The notes: generated by a model from the sequence alone, not told the origin. Positions 6,537-14,892 are shown, numbered from the stretch's first letter. The stretch: 23,874 nucleotides of DNA from a virus (IMGVR_UViG_3300020141_000051:1-23874); one strand, 5' to 3'. Numbers and translations are program-made.

Positions 6537-9203
6537 TTAGAACTCGAATAAACTGTTAAATGTATTTTTCTCTTCTGTACTACTGATATTCCAGTTTAGA
6601 ACGCCGATTAAGTTTTCTAACTTCTTATCAATGATAGTAGCCTCCATTTCTGAGTGATTAAATGGCAAGTCTTTAAACCATTGTGGCAATCGCAATTCGT
6701 CTACTGGATACGCAACACTGGCATATTCTAGTGGATTAGCCTTGAGCTTACAAACAATAACTTTAGCACCGTCTGTAATGTTGGCACTATACTTGTCATC
6801 GAACATACGTTTTAATGTGTTCCAGTTGATACTAGCACGAACGTGTCCGGGCATGTTAGTCTTGCCAGCTTTCTTTTCTTTATCTTGATAGTCTGTAATA
6901 TTGTTAGCACGTTTAGGGCTACCTTTCTCCCAACCTGGTCTAGCCTTAAAACGAATACGAAATTCGCTAATAAAATCTAGCACGTCTTGTTCGGTGGCTC
7001 CTGTTAAGACCTTTTCAAGTACATCACTTAAAAAGTCTTGAATAAATTCCGGCGTATCACTACGCTTCAAATCCAAGCCCATGGCTTTGATCTTACCAGG
7101 TTTACCATCTACGTCTGCTCGTTTGCCTTCCTTATCATAGTATAGCACCGCATAACGTTTTTTAGTAATAAACAAACTTTTACTGCCAACAATTTCTCGA
7201 CCTGCTTTAATGACTTCACCACGTGACTTTGGACAGTGGAATGTATCCAACATAAACTGTGGGAAAGTATCATTTACTTCTTCGGCAATTTGATCATATA
7301 GTTGAACTACACTCTCTTTTGTCCAAGGAATAAGACCCTTGTCAATGTCTTTCTTTAGTGTAGTATATGCTGAGAAGTAACAGGAGTCTGTGTCACCGTA
7401 GATAATTGCCTTGCCGCGGTAATCGTACTCTCCGCAAACAATTTCATTTACCTTCCCAGCCATATGCTTGACAATCTGACGCCCAGTAAGAGTTGTAGAT
7501 TGGCCGATACGTTTATCAAAAAAGCGACACCCAGAATTAAGAATGGCGCCATATAGCGAGTTAAGGTTAATTTTCTTAACCAACTGTCTCTTGTCCCAAT
7601 ACTCTTCTTCAATTTTGTTACCAGCATTGATAGCCTCCTTTAGTTTGGCCTGCATCTCTTTACGTTCGCTGTACCAGCGTTTTAGTAGCCCTGGAATAAT
7701 ACCTTCTTTCTCGTAGGTAAAGATAGTACCATTAGCACTAAGTACCCAAGGTTGATTACTTTCAAAAATAAGTCTGTATACTTCTGCCGCTGACAGAATA
7801 TCACTAGATCCATCTTCCCAGTCGATAGTAATGTCCGTGCCAATTTGCTGTTCCATTACGGCTGTATACTCTAAGCTACCGAACACACCCTCCCAAGAAG
7901 CCGCGAATGATTTACCTTTGGCCATTTGTGCTTCAATAAACTCTTCAGTTTGTGTTTGACGCAACTGTCCAACAATAGTCTCTGGGCCCATGTTAAGCGC
8001 ACGAATAGCACTTGGGTACAGACTGTTAATGTCTAGTGATCCAATCCAATCGTGAATGCCTTCTTTAGGATAGGCAACATAAGCACCTGCCGCTTGACTG
8101 TCTTCGCGTTCGTCCATTTTAGTACGGTTAGGTACTTGGAATCCTCTGCGGTGTGCTTCGTTAATAATAGCCTGTTCAGTTACCGCTACAGCACCCATTG
8201 TAGTCTGTAGCAATACAGTACATTCGTGTGCCAAGGTGTTAGCAAGGTCGATAAACTTTAACTTCTTGTCCAGTTTTTCAAGAAGCATACAGTCGTTGAT
8301 GTTGTATTCAACGAATGTTTTAAAGTCATTGTTGTATAGTTGATCCAATGTACCTTCGTACTGTGTCTTACGCTCGCCTAGTTCGTATTCGGCAATAGCG
8401 TCTAGTCGATAGGTATGCCGTTCTTCATATGTATACTTTCGATACAGTTCCAAACTATCTAAGTGTACACGACCTACAAAGTCATAAGTTGTAGCCAGTC
8501 GTCCAAACTTTTCGTACTCACGTTTCTTTGGCAGTTGATTAAACAAACAGAAGCGTCTTGTATCATCTTTGCTTAGAACTTTAGTAACACGATTAACAGT
8601 ATACGGGACGTCGAAGCCTTCACTGTTCCAGCCGCTGATAACATCTGCGTCTTGTATTAGGTCCAGGAACATGTCCAACATATCTGCTTCGTTGTCAAAC
8701 AAATATGTGTTGGGAAATTCTTTAACCATTTCCTTAGCTTCTTCCATCTTAAGACCTTTGGGAGGAAGTGCTAGGCAAACCATTGTTTGCATCCATTGTA
8801 GGTAGACAGCAATCGCAGTAATTGGCATAAACGCATCGTCTGGGCTAGCATAGCCACGTTCTGGATCAAAGTCTACCTCAATGTCATAAAACGCTACGTT
8901 TAGTTTAGGAGCATCTTGATTAAGATAGTTTTCACTAAGTGTGACAAAGATTGGATTAATATCGCTTTCAAATAATTGCTTACCTGAATTGATAGCTTGT
9001 TCTTTGCGTAGTTCTTTTGTGTTCTTACATACAATACGTGTTACGGCATCACCGTAAATTGATTGATGTTTGCCCTTAGGGTCTTTAACGTAAAACGTAT
9101 GTTTTACGGGTATGTCGCGAAATTCTCTTTCGCCTTTTTTATTACGTTCGACCACTTTGATAACATCGTTCTCGCGGTCAAACCATGCGTCTACATAGCT
9201 CAA
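6537..9203 (-). CDS. 43: Family-B DNA polymerase (T4 gp43-like)
   Basis: An 888-aa replicative polymerase, close to T4 gp43 length. The proofreading exonuclease motifs are intact: FYDIEVDF (D107, E109), GWNSEGFD (191-198) and YNINDC (Y300, D304). The polymerase motifs are intact: DINSLYPS (391-398), KKINLNSLYG (543-552), YGDTDS (602-607) and KKRYA (681-685). The last residues TFNSLFEF match the acidic-hydrophobic C-terminal clamp-binding peptide known from T4/RB69 polymerases. The start is TTG at 9203: AGGAG lies seven bases upstream, and the product then begins MSYVDAWF as expected. A non-ATG start plus upstream hairpins suggests that synthesis is limited at translation. Confidence 0.95.
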   Translation of the reverse strand: MSYVDAWFDRENDVIKVVERNKKGEREFRDIPVKHTFYVKDPKGKHQSIYGDAVTRIVCKNTKELRKEQAINSGKQLFESDINPIFVTLSENYLNQDAPKLNVAFYDIEVDFDPERGYASPDDAFMPITAIAVYLQWMQTMVCLALPPKGLKMEEAKEMVKEFPNTYLFDNEADMLDMFLDLIQDADVISGWNSEGFDVPYTVNRVTKVLSKDDTRRFCLFNQLPKKREYEKFGRLATTYDFVGRVHLDSLELYRKYTYEERHTYRLDAIAEYELGERKTQYEGTLDQLYNNDFKTFVEYNINDCMLLEKLDKKLKFIDLANTLAHECTVLLQTTMGAVAVTEQAIINEAHRRGFQVPNRTKMDEREDSQAAGAYVAYPKEGIHDWIGSLDINSLYPSAIRALNMGPETIVGQLRQTQTEEFIEAQMAKGKSFAASWEGVFGSLEYTAVMEQQIGTDITIDWEDGSSDILSAAEVYRLIFESNQPWVLSANGTIFTYEKEGIIPGLLKRWYSERKEMQAKLKEAINAGNKIEEEYWDKRQLVKKINLNSLYGAILNSGCRFFDKRIGQSTTLTGRQIVKHMAGKVNEIVCGEYDYRGKAIIYGDTDSCYFSAYTTLKKDIDKGLIPWTKESVVQLYDQIAEEVNDTFPQFMLDTFHCPKSRGEVIKAGREIVGSKSLFITKKRYAVLYYDKEGKRADVDGKPGKIKAMGLDLKRSDTPEFIQDFLSDVLEKVLTGATEQDVLDFISEFRIRFKARPGWEKGSPKRANNITDYQDKEKKAGKTNMPGHVRASINWNTLKRMFDDKYSANITDGAKVIVCKLKANPLEYASVAYPVDELRLPQWFKDLPFNHSEMEATIIDKKLENLIGVLNWNISSTEEKNTFNSLFEF

Positions 9204-9217
9204 ATTTTATCTCCTAT

Positions 9218-9262
9218 GTCATTTATGGCTGACAAATACCTCTGTAGTCACTTGTGGCTGAC
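9218..9262 (-). promoter_or_regulatory. Tandem 8-nt-loop hairpins before the polymerase ribosome site; candidate gp43-type translational operator
   Basis: Two near-identical elements 29 bases apart in the polymerase mRNA leader. The first (9262-9247) has loop GCCACAAG, closed by GTCA/TGAC and extended by flanking bases to TAGTCA/TGACTA. The second (9233-9218) has loop GCCATAAA and stem TGTCA/TGACA. The fifth stem pair changes from A-U to U-A between copies, a compensatory change. The second hairpin ends two bases before AGGAG of the polymerase. In T4, gp43 represses its own translation by binding an 8-nt-loop hairpin next to its ribosome site. Same layout seen here; the binding partner is inferred. 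Confidence 0.65.
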
Positions 9263-9270
9263 TAAACCTT

Positions 9271-9299
9271 ATTATACTATACTTATCGCTAAAGAGCAA
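9271..9299 (-). promoter_or_regulatory. Sigma70-type promoter of the DNA polymerase gene
   Basis: Minus-strand TTGCTC (9299-9294), a 17-base spacer and TATAAT (9276-9271). The -10 is perfect and the -35 partial. A transcript would start near 9264 and so carry both hairpins in its leader. It lies in the gap after the SGNH-hydrolase gene, the only sizeable gap near the polymerase. Confidence 0.7.
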
Positions 9300-9307
9300 G
9301 CGATATA

Positions 9308-10192
9308 TTAAAATCCGATATACTTTAATGGCCAATGATTTTCACGCGGCCAGAAGCCGTTAAAATACTGTTCTTTCTTTGTAATATATGATATCTGTAT
9401 GCCTAAGCAGTAATGATTATGATCTTCTTTCATCCGATTAAGTTGATCCAGCCATAGCTGTTGTTCTTTTGGTGGTGCGCCTAAATTTAGTTTTGGTCTT
9501 AAACATTCGTTAAGCCAGTTAACATTTTGTTGTGGGCTCGGGTGCGGTTCTAAATACCACTCGTCGTTTTTATTTTCGTCTTTAAAATACCAATCAAGTT
9601 CGGGAGATTGTTTGGCATGTACGCCTAATGGCTCAACCCAGTGATCAGCTTGATCAGTCCAGATAGTATCATAGTAGCATTGGAACTCCGGAATTTCTTT
9701 TCTTATATCAGTAGGTTTGGATACATCCCATACATCTGAACATAGTTTAGGCCAATCGCCAATACTGGTCATGTACCAAGTACAGCCAACAGAGTTGAGT
9801 AATGCCTGTACTAGGACCATCTGATTTAAACAGTGCATTACATACGCTGGCTCAAAGAAAAAATCTGCAATAAACTTGTCTGTAAATACTGATCTATTAG
9901 GTGGGTTAAACATATTGCCGGCAGTTTGCCAACCGTGCCAAGGCTTATTACCTGTGCGACTAGTATAATAGTCGTGACGTAGATGAGTAGTCCACTGTAC
10001 AATGATTACATCATCTTTGGTAAATTTATTTTTACTATGGCACTCTGCTACACGCTCGGCAATAGCTCTACAGCCAACTCCAGTTACACCCCAGTTTTCA
10101 AAGTGTTCGAACTCTAAAGCAAGGAATGGCGCCCAACTTGGATAAAATTCAGTAGCTGTAAAGCTACAACCGAATGTAAACAGTCTTTTCAT
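9308..10192 (-). CDS. SGNH/GDSL hydrolase-like protein
   Basis: A 294-aa protein. FGCSFT at 7-12 places a candidate nucleophile S10 in a GDS-like block I, VTGVGCRAI (36-44) fits block II with its glycine, and EPHPSPQQNVNW (215-226) provides the C-terminal H217 with a following aromatic. This is the usual order of SGNH esterases and acetyl-hydrolases. Trp and Tyr are unusually frequent. There is no signal peptide, so it acts inside the cell or in the virion. Related phage proteins are often annotated as SGNH hydrolases without known substrate. Its ATG overlaps the stop of the dsbA-like gene (TAATG), so both share a transcript. Confidence 0.7.
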   Translation of the reverse strand: MKRLFTFGCSFTATEFYPSWAPFLALEFEHFENWGVTGVGCRAIAERVAECHSKNKFTKDDVIIVQWTTHLRHDYYTSRTGNKPWHGWQTAGNMFNPPNRSVFTDKFIADFFFEPAYVMHCLNQMVLVQALLNSVGCTWYMTSIGDWPKLCSDVWDVSKPTDIRKEIPEFQCYYDTIWTDQADHWVEPLGVHAKQSPELDWYFKDENKNDEWYLEPHPSPQQNVNWLNECLRPKLNLGAPPKEQQLWLDQLNRMKEDHNHYCLGIQISYITKKEQYFNGFWPRENHWPLKYIGF

Positions 10193-10449
10193 TATATACG
10201 TTTTGTAATGTCCAAGATTGCTTCAATTTCTGACCAATCTTCGTTGTAAGTCTGCCAATCGCCTTTATGGGCAATCTTAATAGCTTTGTTAATAACACTT
10301 GGTTTTACTTGTAATTCTTCAGCAACTGCCTTAACAGTTTCTTTCAAGCCTTCAGATAAGTCTTCAATCTCGCGAAGAACAGTGGATCCTTCTGCGATAA
10401 GTCTTTCCAATTTGGCTTTTTCTTCAGCTCCGTACGAACGTCCTGCCAT
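10192..10449 (-). CDS. dsbA: DsbA-like double-stranded-DNA-binding protein (T4 late-transcription accessory type)
   Basis: An 85-aa basic, helical protein. It has an N-terminal coiled-coil-like part (AEEKAKLERLIAEG) and the core LKETVKAVAEELQVKPSVIN, followed by KAIKIAHKG. This agrees with my recollection of T4 DsbA, a small dsDNA-binding protein reported to bind near late promoters. The V-K-P-S-V-I-N-K-A-I part resembles a helix-turn-helix. A clear AAGGAG precedes the ATG and a strong promoter lies 23 bases upstream, so it is probably expressed early. It is first in a two-gene unit with the SGNH-hydrolase gene. The name is a homology judgement by eye. Confidence 0.65.
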   Translation of the reverse strand: MAGRSYGAEEKAKLERLIAEGSTVLREIEDLSEGLKETVKAVAEELQVKPSVINKAIKIAHKGDWQTYNEDWSEIEAILDITKRI

Positions 10450-10471
10450 AGTAACTCCTTAGTAATATGTT

Positions 10472-10500
10472 ATTGTATATTAGTTATCACCGTAAGTCAA
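10472..10500 (-). promoter_or_regulatory. Sigma70-type promoter of the dsbA-like/SGNH unit
   Basis: Minus-strand TTGACT (10500-10495), a 17-base spacer and TACAAT (10477-10472), 5/6 in each box at ideal spacing. It follows the terminator hairpin at 10524-10549 and precedes AAGGAG and the ATG at 10449, so it restarts transcription after the structural block. Confidence 0.75.
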
Positions 10501-10523
10501 TGGTGTTGATATTTTAGAGGTGA

Positions 10524-10549
10524 AAATGGCAGAACTAAGTCTGCCATTT
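10524..10549 (-). terminator. Stem-loop terminator after the structural block
   Basis: A perfect 10-bp stem (AAATGGCAGA / TCTGCCATTT) with a 6-base loop begins six bases after the stop codon of the 731-aa gene. The 3' arm runs into TTTT on the minus strand, followed by CACC, so the U-tract is short. Position between a gene end and a new promoter favours a terminator, perhaps leaky. Confidence 0.65.
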
Positions 10550-10555
10550 ATTGGA

Positions 10556-12751
10556 TTAACCGCGAGCTATTCTTAACCAGCGAGCTAGTTCGTTATCAGA
10601 TTCTTCTAATCCTTCCGGTTTCGAACTGCCACCTATTATTGTTCCAGTTTGTGCCGGCTTAGGAGCATCAGCAGGTGCAGCCGTAGGTTGTGTAGATGCT
10701 TTTACTTTAGCATCGGCAGCATTATTTGCGTCGACTTTAGCTTGTTCACTACCACTCTTTTCAGCCATAGTTAACAACAGACGAGCATCAGTCAACGCCG
10801 GAGAAATTTCTGTATCTTTAGCGTCTGGATCCATGTCAGCTAACGGCATCATAGCATCTTTAACAGCTTGAATTAATGCTGATAAATCTGTATCCATTCC
10901 GCCCTGTTCTGGACCTGTTGGTTTATTTGTTATTGGTTTATTTGTTATTGGTTTATCTGTAGGGGTATCTATAGGTGGCTTGTCTGTTGGACTAGCTGGT
11001 AATCCCATACCGGCCAAGCCGCCTAACGCTGTTGCGCCTAAAGCTGTCTTAATCGGATTACGTGCCATAGCCGCACCAGCTTTTAAGCCAGCACCTTTGG
11101 CGCCGCCTGCTTTATTGGCAACTTGCGTAACAGCTGCACTGGCATTTTTACCACCTTTAGCAACTTGCCCAGCGCCACGAACAGTACCGCCTAAGAAATT
11201 ACCAACACCGCCAACAGCACCTTTACCTAAGTTCCAAGCACCTCTGGCTAACGCACCCGCAAATTCATCTAATTGTATAGTTGTATCTTTTTCAGTTACA
11301 CTTTCCCAAATAACACTTAATGTTAGTGGATCTGTAACTTGCTCACCTTCTGTAGTGTATACACTACCTTGATCATCCCACAAATATTCTGATTCTAAGT
11401 TAGAACGAATCTTGCCTTTGGCTTCAATAAGAGCTAAACGTTCGTGTAATGTCTTCATAGTCTCTGGCAAAGATTCTTTTAAACCAGTCATCCATGGATA
11501 ACCTTTTAGTGCCTCAGGATATTGTTTCATAGCCGCTTGTGTAGCAGGTCCCATGATGCCATCAGCCTCAATCTTTGCTCCAGCCGCAATTAAATTCTTT
11601 TGCAATAGAAGTACTTTGGACTCACCTTGTGGTTTGCCAACAGTAGGAACTTGTTTAGCTTGAGCACCTTGTTCTGGTTCATCAAATTGTCCTGCTTTAT
11701 AATCACGTGCTAAGTTAGCGGCATCTAATGCTAGAGCACCCGCAGTTCCAATTCCAGGAACTAATGAAGCAACTCCGCTTAGTCCAGCAAGGCCAGCACC
11801 TAAGTAATCGCCTTTATTATAACGATCGTACGCATCTTTAGCACCAAATGCCAACCCTACGCCTGGTATTAGTTTACCTAGCATTTTGCCGCCAGTTTTT
11901 AATGCGCCAGTTTTTGCAGCACCAGCAACTGCTTTCTCACCGGCATTGATACCAGCTTGTTGTGCTACTTTAGCAACCGCAGGTGCTGCCGCATCTGCTG
12001 CCGCAGTAGCCGCAGGAGCTACTTTGTTAGCCGCCCACCTTTGTGACATTGCTAAATCTTTTGCTTTTTGTGCGGCAGTTGCTGCCATGTCTTTTTCAGT
12101 AGCGGCTAAGGCACTAAATGAACCTTCGTCTATCTCATAGCCGAAACTTTCCATTAAATTGCGAGCAACTGATAAATGATGTTCTTTAATTGCCGGTGTA
12201 GGAGCCGACATTGCTGCCTGTAATGCTTGTACTGCGGCCCGTAACTTAGCTAATAATTCTTTCTTTACACTGTCGTTTGTTGCGGAAGTATCAGGCCCAG
12301 TTGGTTTAGCACCGCCTTCAGGCTTAGTAGGAGCAACAGGACCAGTAAGAACTTGTTGTAATGCTGCCGGATCAACTTTGGCATATTGTGCTGAACCAAA
12401 CAGTGTTTTCTCTGTATGGGGAACAACTTTGAGCCCAGCAAGTGTTAACGCATCCACCATGGACTTTTGATCACCTTGGGCCATAAAATTTAATGGCATT
12501 TTTCTAGGACTGCTATCGCCACCGCCTTCGCCGCCTGGCTCACCGTAATAGATAATACCAGTCTTGGGATCGATAGCATTGGCCAATCGGGGAATTTGAT
12601 TTAAAGGAATACTTGCATATTTTTTAACTACCTCAATGGCAGCTGTTTTGGCATCGTCTGCTTTGAATTGGTCGTATGCAGCACGTTGCGGGTCAGCTGG
12701 TGCTTCTGAAATCACACCTAATTTGTTTATTAAGTTTCTTAAGTCGTTCAT
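10556..12751 (-). CDS. Large Ala/Gly-rich virion-type protein with a peptidoglycan-binding-like domain
   Basis: A 731-aa protein. The N-terminus has LGVISEAP (11-18), an ISE-A site like a prohead-protease cut. Residues 220-285 are Ala-rich. Two glycine-zipper hydrophobic regions lie at about 286-346 and 502-586. Between them, about 379-412 matches a PG_binding_1-type repeat: LLLQKNLIAAGAKIEADGIM then GPATQAAMKQY. ITNKP repeats lie near 602-610, and the C-terminus is NELARWLRIARG. The mix suggests a virion or ejected protein that meets cell wall and membrane during entry, or a lytic accessory; this is inference. It is the last gene of the structural block, coupled by ATGA to the 304-aa gene and followed by a terminator. 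Confidence 0.75.
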   Translation of the reverse strand: MNDLRNLINKLGVISEAPADPQRAAYDQFKADDAKTAAIEVVKKYASIPLNQIPRLANAIDPKTGIIYYGEPGGEGGGDSSPRKMPLNFMAQGDQKSMVDALTLAGLKVVPHTEKTLFGSAQYAKVDPAALQQVLTGPVAPTKPEGGAKPTGPDTSATNDSVKKELLAKLRAAVQALQAAMSAPTPAIKEHHLSVARNLMESFGYEIDEGSFSALAATEKDMAATAAQKAKDLAMSQRWAANKVAPAATAAADAAAPAVAKVAQQAGINAGEKAVAGAAKTGALKTGGKMLGKLIPGVGLAFGAKDAYDRYNKGDYLGAGLAGLSGVASLVPGIGTAGALALDAANLARDYKAGQFDEPEQGAQAKQVPTVGKPQGESKVLLLQKNLIAAGAKIEADGIMGPATQAAMKQYPEALKGYPWMTGLKESLPETMKTLHERLALIEAKGKIRSNLESEYLWDDQGSVYTTEGEQVTDPLTLSVIWESVTEKDTTIQLDEFAGALARGAWNLGKGAVGGVGNFLGGTVRGAGQVAKGGKNASAAVTQVANKAGGAKGAGLKAGAAMARNPIKTALGATALGGLAGMGLPASPTDKPPIDTPTDKPITNKPITNKPTGPEQGGMDTDLSALIQAVKDAMMPLADMDPDAKDTEISPALTDARLLLTMAEKSGSEQAKVDANNAADAKVKASTQPTAAPADAPKPAQTGTIIGGSSKPEGLEESDNELARWLRIARG
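10920..10960 (-). repeat. 15-bp tandem repeat inside the 731-aa gene
   Basis: Two exact 15-base units (plus-strand ggtttatttgttatt) and a partial third encode ITNKP repeats in a Pro/Thr linker. The unit is a multiple of three, so the frame is kept. It probably arose by slippage and may vary between relatives. Confidence 0.75.
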
Positions 12752-13662
12752 TTTTTTAGTTCCTTTATCGCTTCTTCTAATTCTTCTATGGTAAGTTTAT
12801 GTTTTTTAAGGTCGTTGTCAAACTGCTTCTTAGTAGCTTTGTTAATGCCTTTGAATCTTTTGTCACCACGAGCATAATCGCCTTCGCTATCTGCCTTCTT
12901 AGCATCTGCGTGTGCGGCCTTTTTGTAATCGCCTAATAACTCAGTTGATAGTTCATCTAACTGACGTTGTTCAGATTTCTTCATAACAGACTCAGCAATC
13001 TTACGGCCATATTGTCTTACAGTAGCTTGTCTTATTAACTCTTCCTGATATTGGTCATCTTCAACAACTGCTACGTATGTCTTAAAAAGACTTTCAACAA
13101 TTTCAACTGGAGTTTGTTCTTCAGATTTTTGATAGTGTTGCATGGCCATTTGTACAGGCAATGTTACTTTATGTGAAGTCTTTCCTTCACTAATAATAGA
13201 TAAAAATCTACTTATACCAGTGTTTTCATCAACATATTTTTTAGCAAGATCTACTGGCGCAGGCGCCGGTTCACCTGGCTCAGGAGCATCATACTCAGCT
13301 GCCGCATCAATTCCTTTGGCTTTTAATGCCGCTGCCATTTGCGCCAGTTCTTGTTTCATTGCGTTAGTTGCCGCAGTAACTTGTGGACTAACAACAGCAA
13401 ATGTATTAGCACTATCTCCACCACGTATGGCATCTGCGCCATCTAACTGTGCTCTAAGTCGATTATATTCAAGTTGTTCTGGAGATAGTGTTGACGCAGG
13501 CTGTGCTGGCGCAGTAGCAACAGGTGCCACCGGAGCAACAGGCGCTGGTTGATTTATTTCAGCTTCTTTAACAACTCGAAGAAATCGAGCCATGCTATCA
13601 GAACCTACCACAGGTTTAGTAGCAACGCCATCCATCGCCTGTAGTATTTTCTTCATGTCCAT
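12748..13662 (-). CDS. Virion-associated protein candidate, 304 aa, with repeated RFL motifs
   Basis: No enzymatic domain is recognised. The protein has a Pro/Ala/Val-rich linker (about 39-57) and two similar short segments, SMARFLRVVKEAE (23-35) and GISRFLSIISEGK (149-161). Its C-terminal region includes LDELSTELLGDYKKAAHADA and GDYARGDKRFKGINKA, a Lys-rich helical module of a kind I recall from marine-phage structural proteins. It ends in a charged helix. ISE-G (157-160) and VKE-A (31-34) would fit a T4-type prohead protease. The ATG at 13662 follows the upstream stop within a few bases, and its stop overlaps the next start (ATGA). A second in-frame ATG lies at 13656. Confidence 0.7.
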   Translation of the reverse strand: MDMKKILQAMDGVATKPVVGSDSMARFLRVVKEAEINQPAPVAPVAPVATAPAQPASTLSPEQLEYNRLRAQLDGADAIRGGDSANTFAVVSPQVTAATNAMKQELAQMAAALKAKGIDAAAEYDAPEPGEPAPAPVDLAKKYVDENTGISRFLSIISEGKTSHKVTLPVQMAMQHYQKSEEQTPVEIVESLFKTYVAVVEDDQYQEELIRQATVRQYGRKIAESVMKKSEQRQLDELSTELLGDYKKAAHADAKKADSEGDYARGDKRFKGINKATKKQFDNDLKKHKLTIEELEEAIKELKK

Positions 13663-13666
13663 ACTA

Positions 13667-14866
13667 TTATCCGTTTAAGCGAGTTAGAAACTCTTTCATG
13701 CGGGTTAGTTCGGCTGATTCTCGGATTGGATCTTTCTCGCCTGCTTTAGCTGGCATCATTGCGCCTAACTTTTTAGCTTCTTCGGCGTCCTTAGCACCCG
13801 ATGGATTTGGTACAGGTACTAAATTCTCATCAGTTTTTTCTTCTTTCTTAGCAAAAGGATTTACACCTTTCTTTGGACCTGCTTTCTTGTCAGCAACCGC
13901 TTTCTTAGCAAAAGGATTTACACCTTTCTTTGGACCTGCTTTCTTGTCAGCAACCGCTTTCTTCATCGGCTCTTTTTTGTTGCCGTTTTTGTTTATGTCT
14001 AAAAAGTCTGGCTTGGCCGCTTCTTTAATTTTTTTCTTAGCACGTAATGTTGCTAAGTCTTTGCCGTCGATGTCGTCGTCATTGTCAGTATCTAATTTCT
14101 TCTGACCACCTTTAAGTGCTTCCGAAACTTTCTTGCCGTCTTTAACGCGAGTTACTGAATCTTTGCCAAAACGCTTTTCCCAGTTCTTACCTTCTTTCTC
14201 TTCTGCTTTGTCAGCGGCTTTATCACCAGCTTTGTCAGAGGCACTTTGTGCTTTGGCTTTACTAGCAACTTCGCCGTGTGGCTCGTCAGTAAAACGATCT
14301 GGATTATGTGAGTGACGTACTTTACCTTTTTCACGAGTAATAGTTCCGCCTGTTGAACTTGTTTCTTCACTAATTGGATCTTTTTCAGATCCAGCTGGCT
14401 TAGGCATCTTAGCACCTAGCTCTTTAGCTTTCTCAGCACTATCGGCACCGCTTGGGTTTGGAACTGGAACTAAGTTTTCGTCAACTTCTTTTTCCTTTTT
14501 ACCCTTAGCTTTAGTGGCCTGCTTCTTCTTAAGCTCTTTCATCTTTTCCTTAGCTTCCATTAACTTGCCTTTAAGGGCACGTCTTTGACCTTCGCTAAGT
14601 GTATCGCTATTATCTAAATGATGTCCATACTCGCTGAACTTCATTTCGTATTCCATATAGTGATAAACGCTGGCAATGTAGTCAGCGGCTTTGGTAATCT
14701 TTGCTTGAACCCAACCTTCTAGCTGGTCTTCGTCTTGCATTTGTTTGAATAGTTTTAATGAATAGTTGGCTAACTTGTATAAGTCAGCTTTTGCCATTGC
14801 GCCTTCGCGGTCTGGGCCGTGATCTGGCATTGAATTCATATCGTTTGGTGGCATTTGATCTTGCAT
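13667..14866 (-). CDS. Lys/Ala/Glu-rich virion or prohead-associated protein with internal repeats
   Basis: A 399-aa highly charged protein. Residues 26-82 form an ordered, aromatic helical domain (ADLYKLANYSLKLFKQ onward); the rest is low complexity. Three repeat types are visible: AVADKKAGPKKGVNPFAKK twice in tandem (304-341), the block VDENLVPVPNPSGA near 128 and its copy near 345, and Lys/Ala helices. Two acidic loops look like EF-hand or dockerin calcium sites: DTDNDDDIDGKDL (259-271) and FLDINKNGNKKEPM (288-301). The C-terminus is AELTRMKEFLTRLNG. Such composition is usual for scaffold/core or internal head proteins. GGAG seven bases before the ATG supports the start. No specific T4 homologue is claimed. 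Confidence 0.7.
   Translation of the reverse strand: MQDQMPPNDMNSMPDHGPDREGAMAKADLYKLANYSLKLFKQMQDEDQLEGWVQAKITKAADYIASVYHYMEYEMKFSEYGHHLDNSDTLSEGQRRALKGKLMEAKEKMKELKKKQATKAKGKKEKEVDENLVPVPNPSGADSAEKAKELGAKMPKPAGSEKDPISEETSSTGGTITREKGKVRHSHNPDRFTDEPHGEVASKAKAQSASDKAGDKAADKAEEKEGKNWEKRFGKDSVTRVKDGKKVSEALKGGQKKLDTDNDDDIDGKDLATLRAKKKIKEAAKPDFLDINKNGNKKEPMKKAVADKKAGPKKGVNPFAKKAVADKKAGPKKGVNPFAKKEEKTDENLVPVPNPSGAKDAEEAKKLGAMMPAKAGEKDPIRESAELTRMKEFLTRLNG
13843..13963 (-). repeat. 57-bp exact tandem duplication inside the 399-aa gene
   Basis: Two 57-base copies, plus a few bases of a third, lie head to tail with no mismatch seen. They encode AVADKKAGPKKGVNPFAKK twice. The lack of silent differences suggests a recent duplication or ongoing slippage; the frame is preserved. 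Confidence 0.9.
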
Positions 14867-14892
14867 GAGTAAACTCCGTTATCTTTATATAT

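Noticed and set aside
10980-11372. Plus-strand Ala/Pro-rich open frame (130 codons), with similar ones at 13142-13552 and 13698-14105
   Set aside because: These are antisense shadows of Ala/Gly/Lys-rich virion-type genes, whose biased codons leave opposite frames open.
13843-13963. Tandem repeats considered as a CRISPR array or an origin iteron set
   Set aside because: The repeats are contiguous 57-bp units without spacers, stay in frame, and encode a protein repeat.
14152-14415. Second minus-strand frame inside the 399-aa gene
   Set aside because: It is an out-of-frame shadow, rich in Lys/Leu/Val because of the repetitive coding sequence, with no independent start signal.
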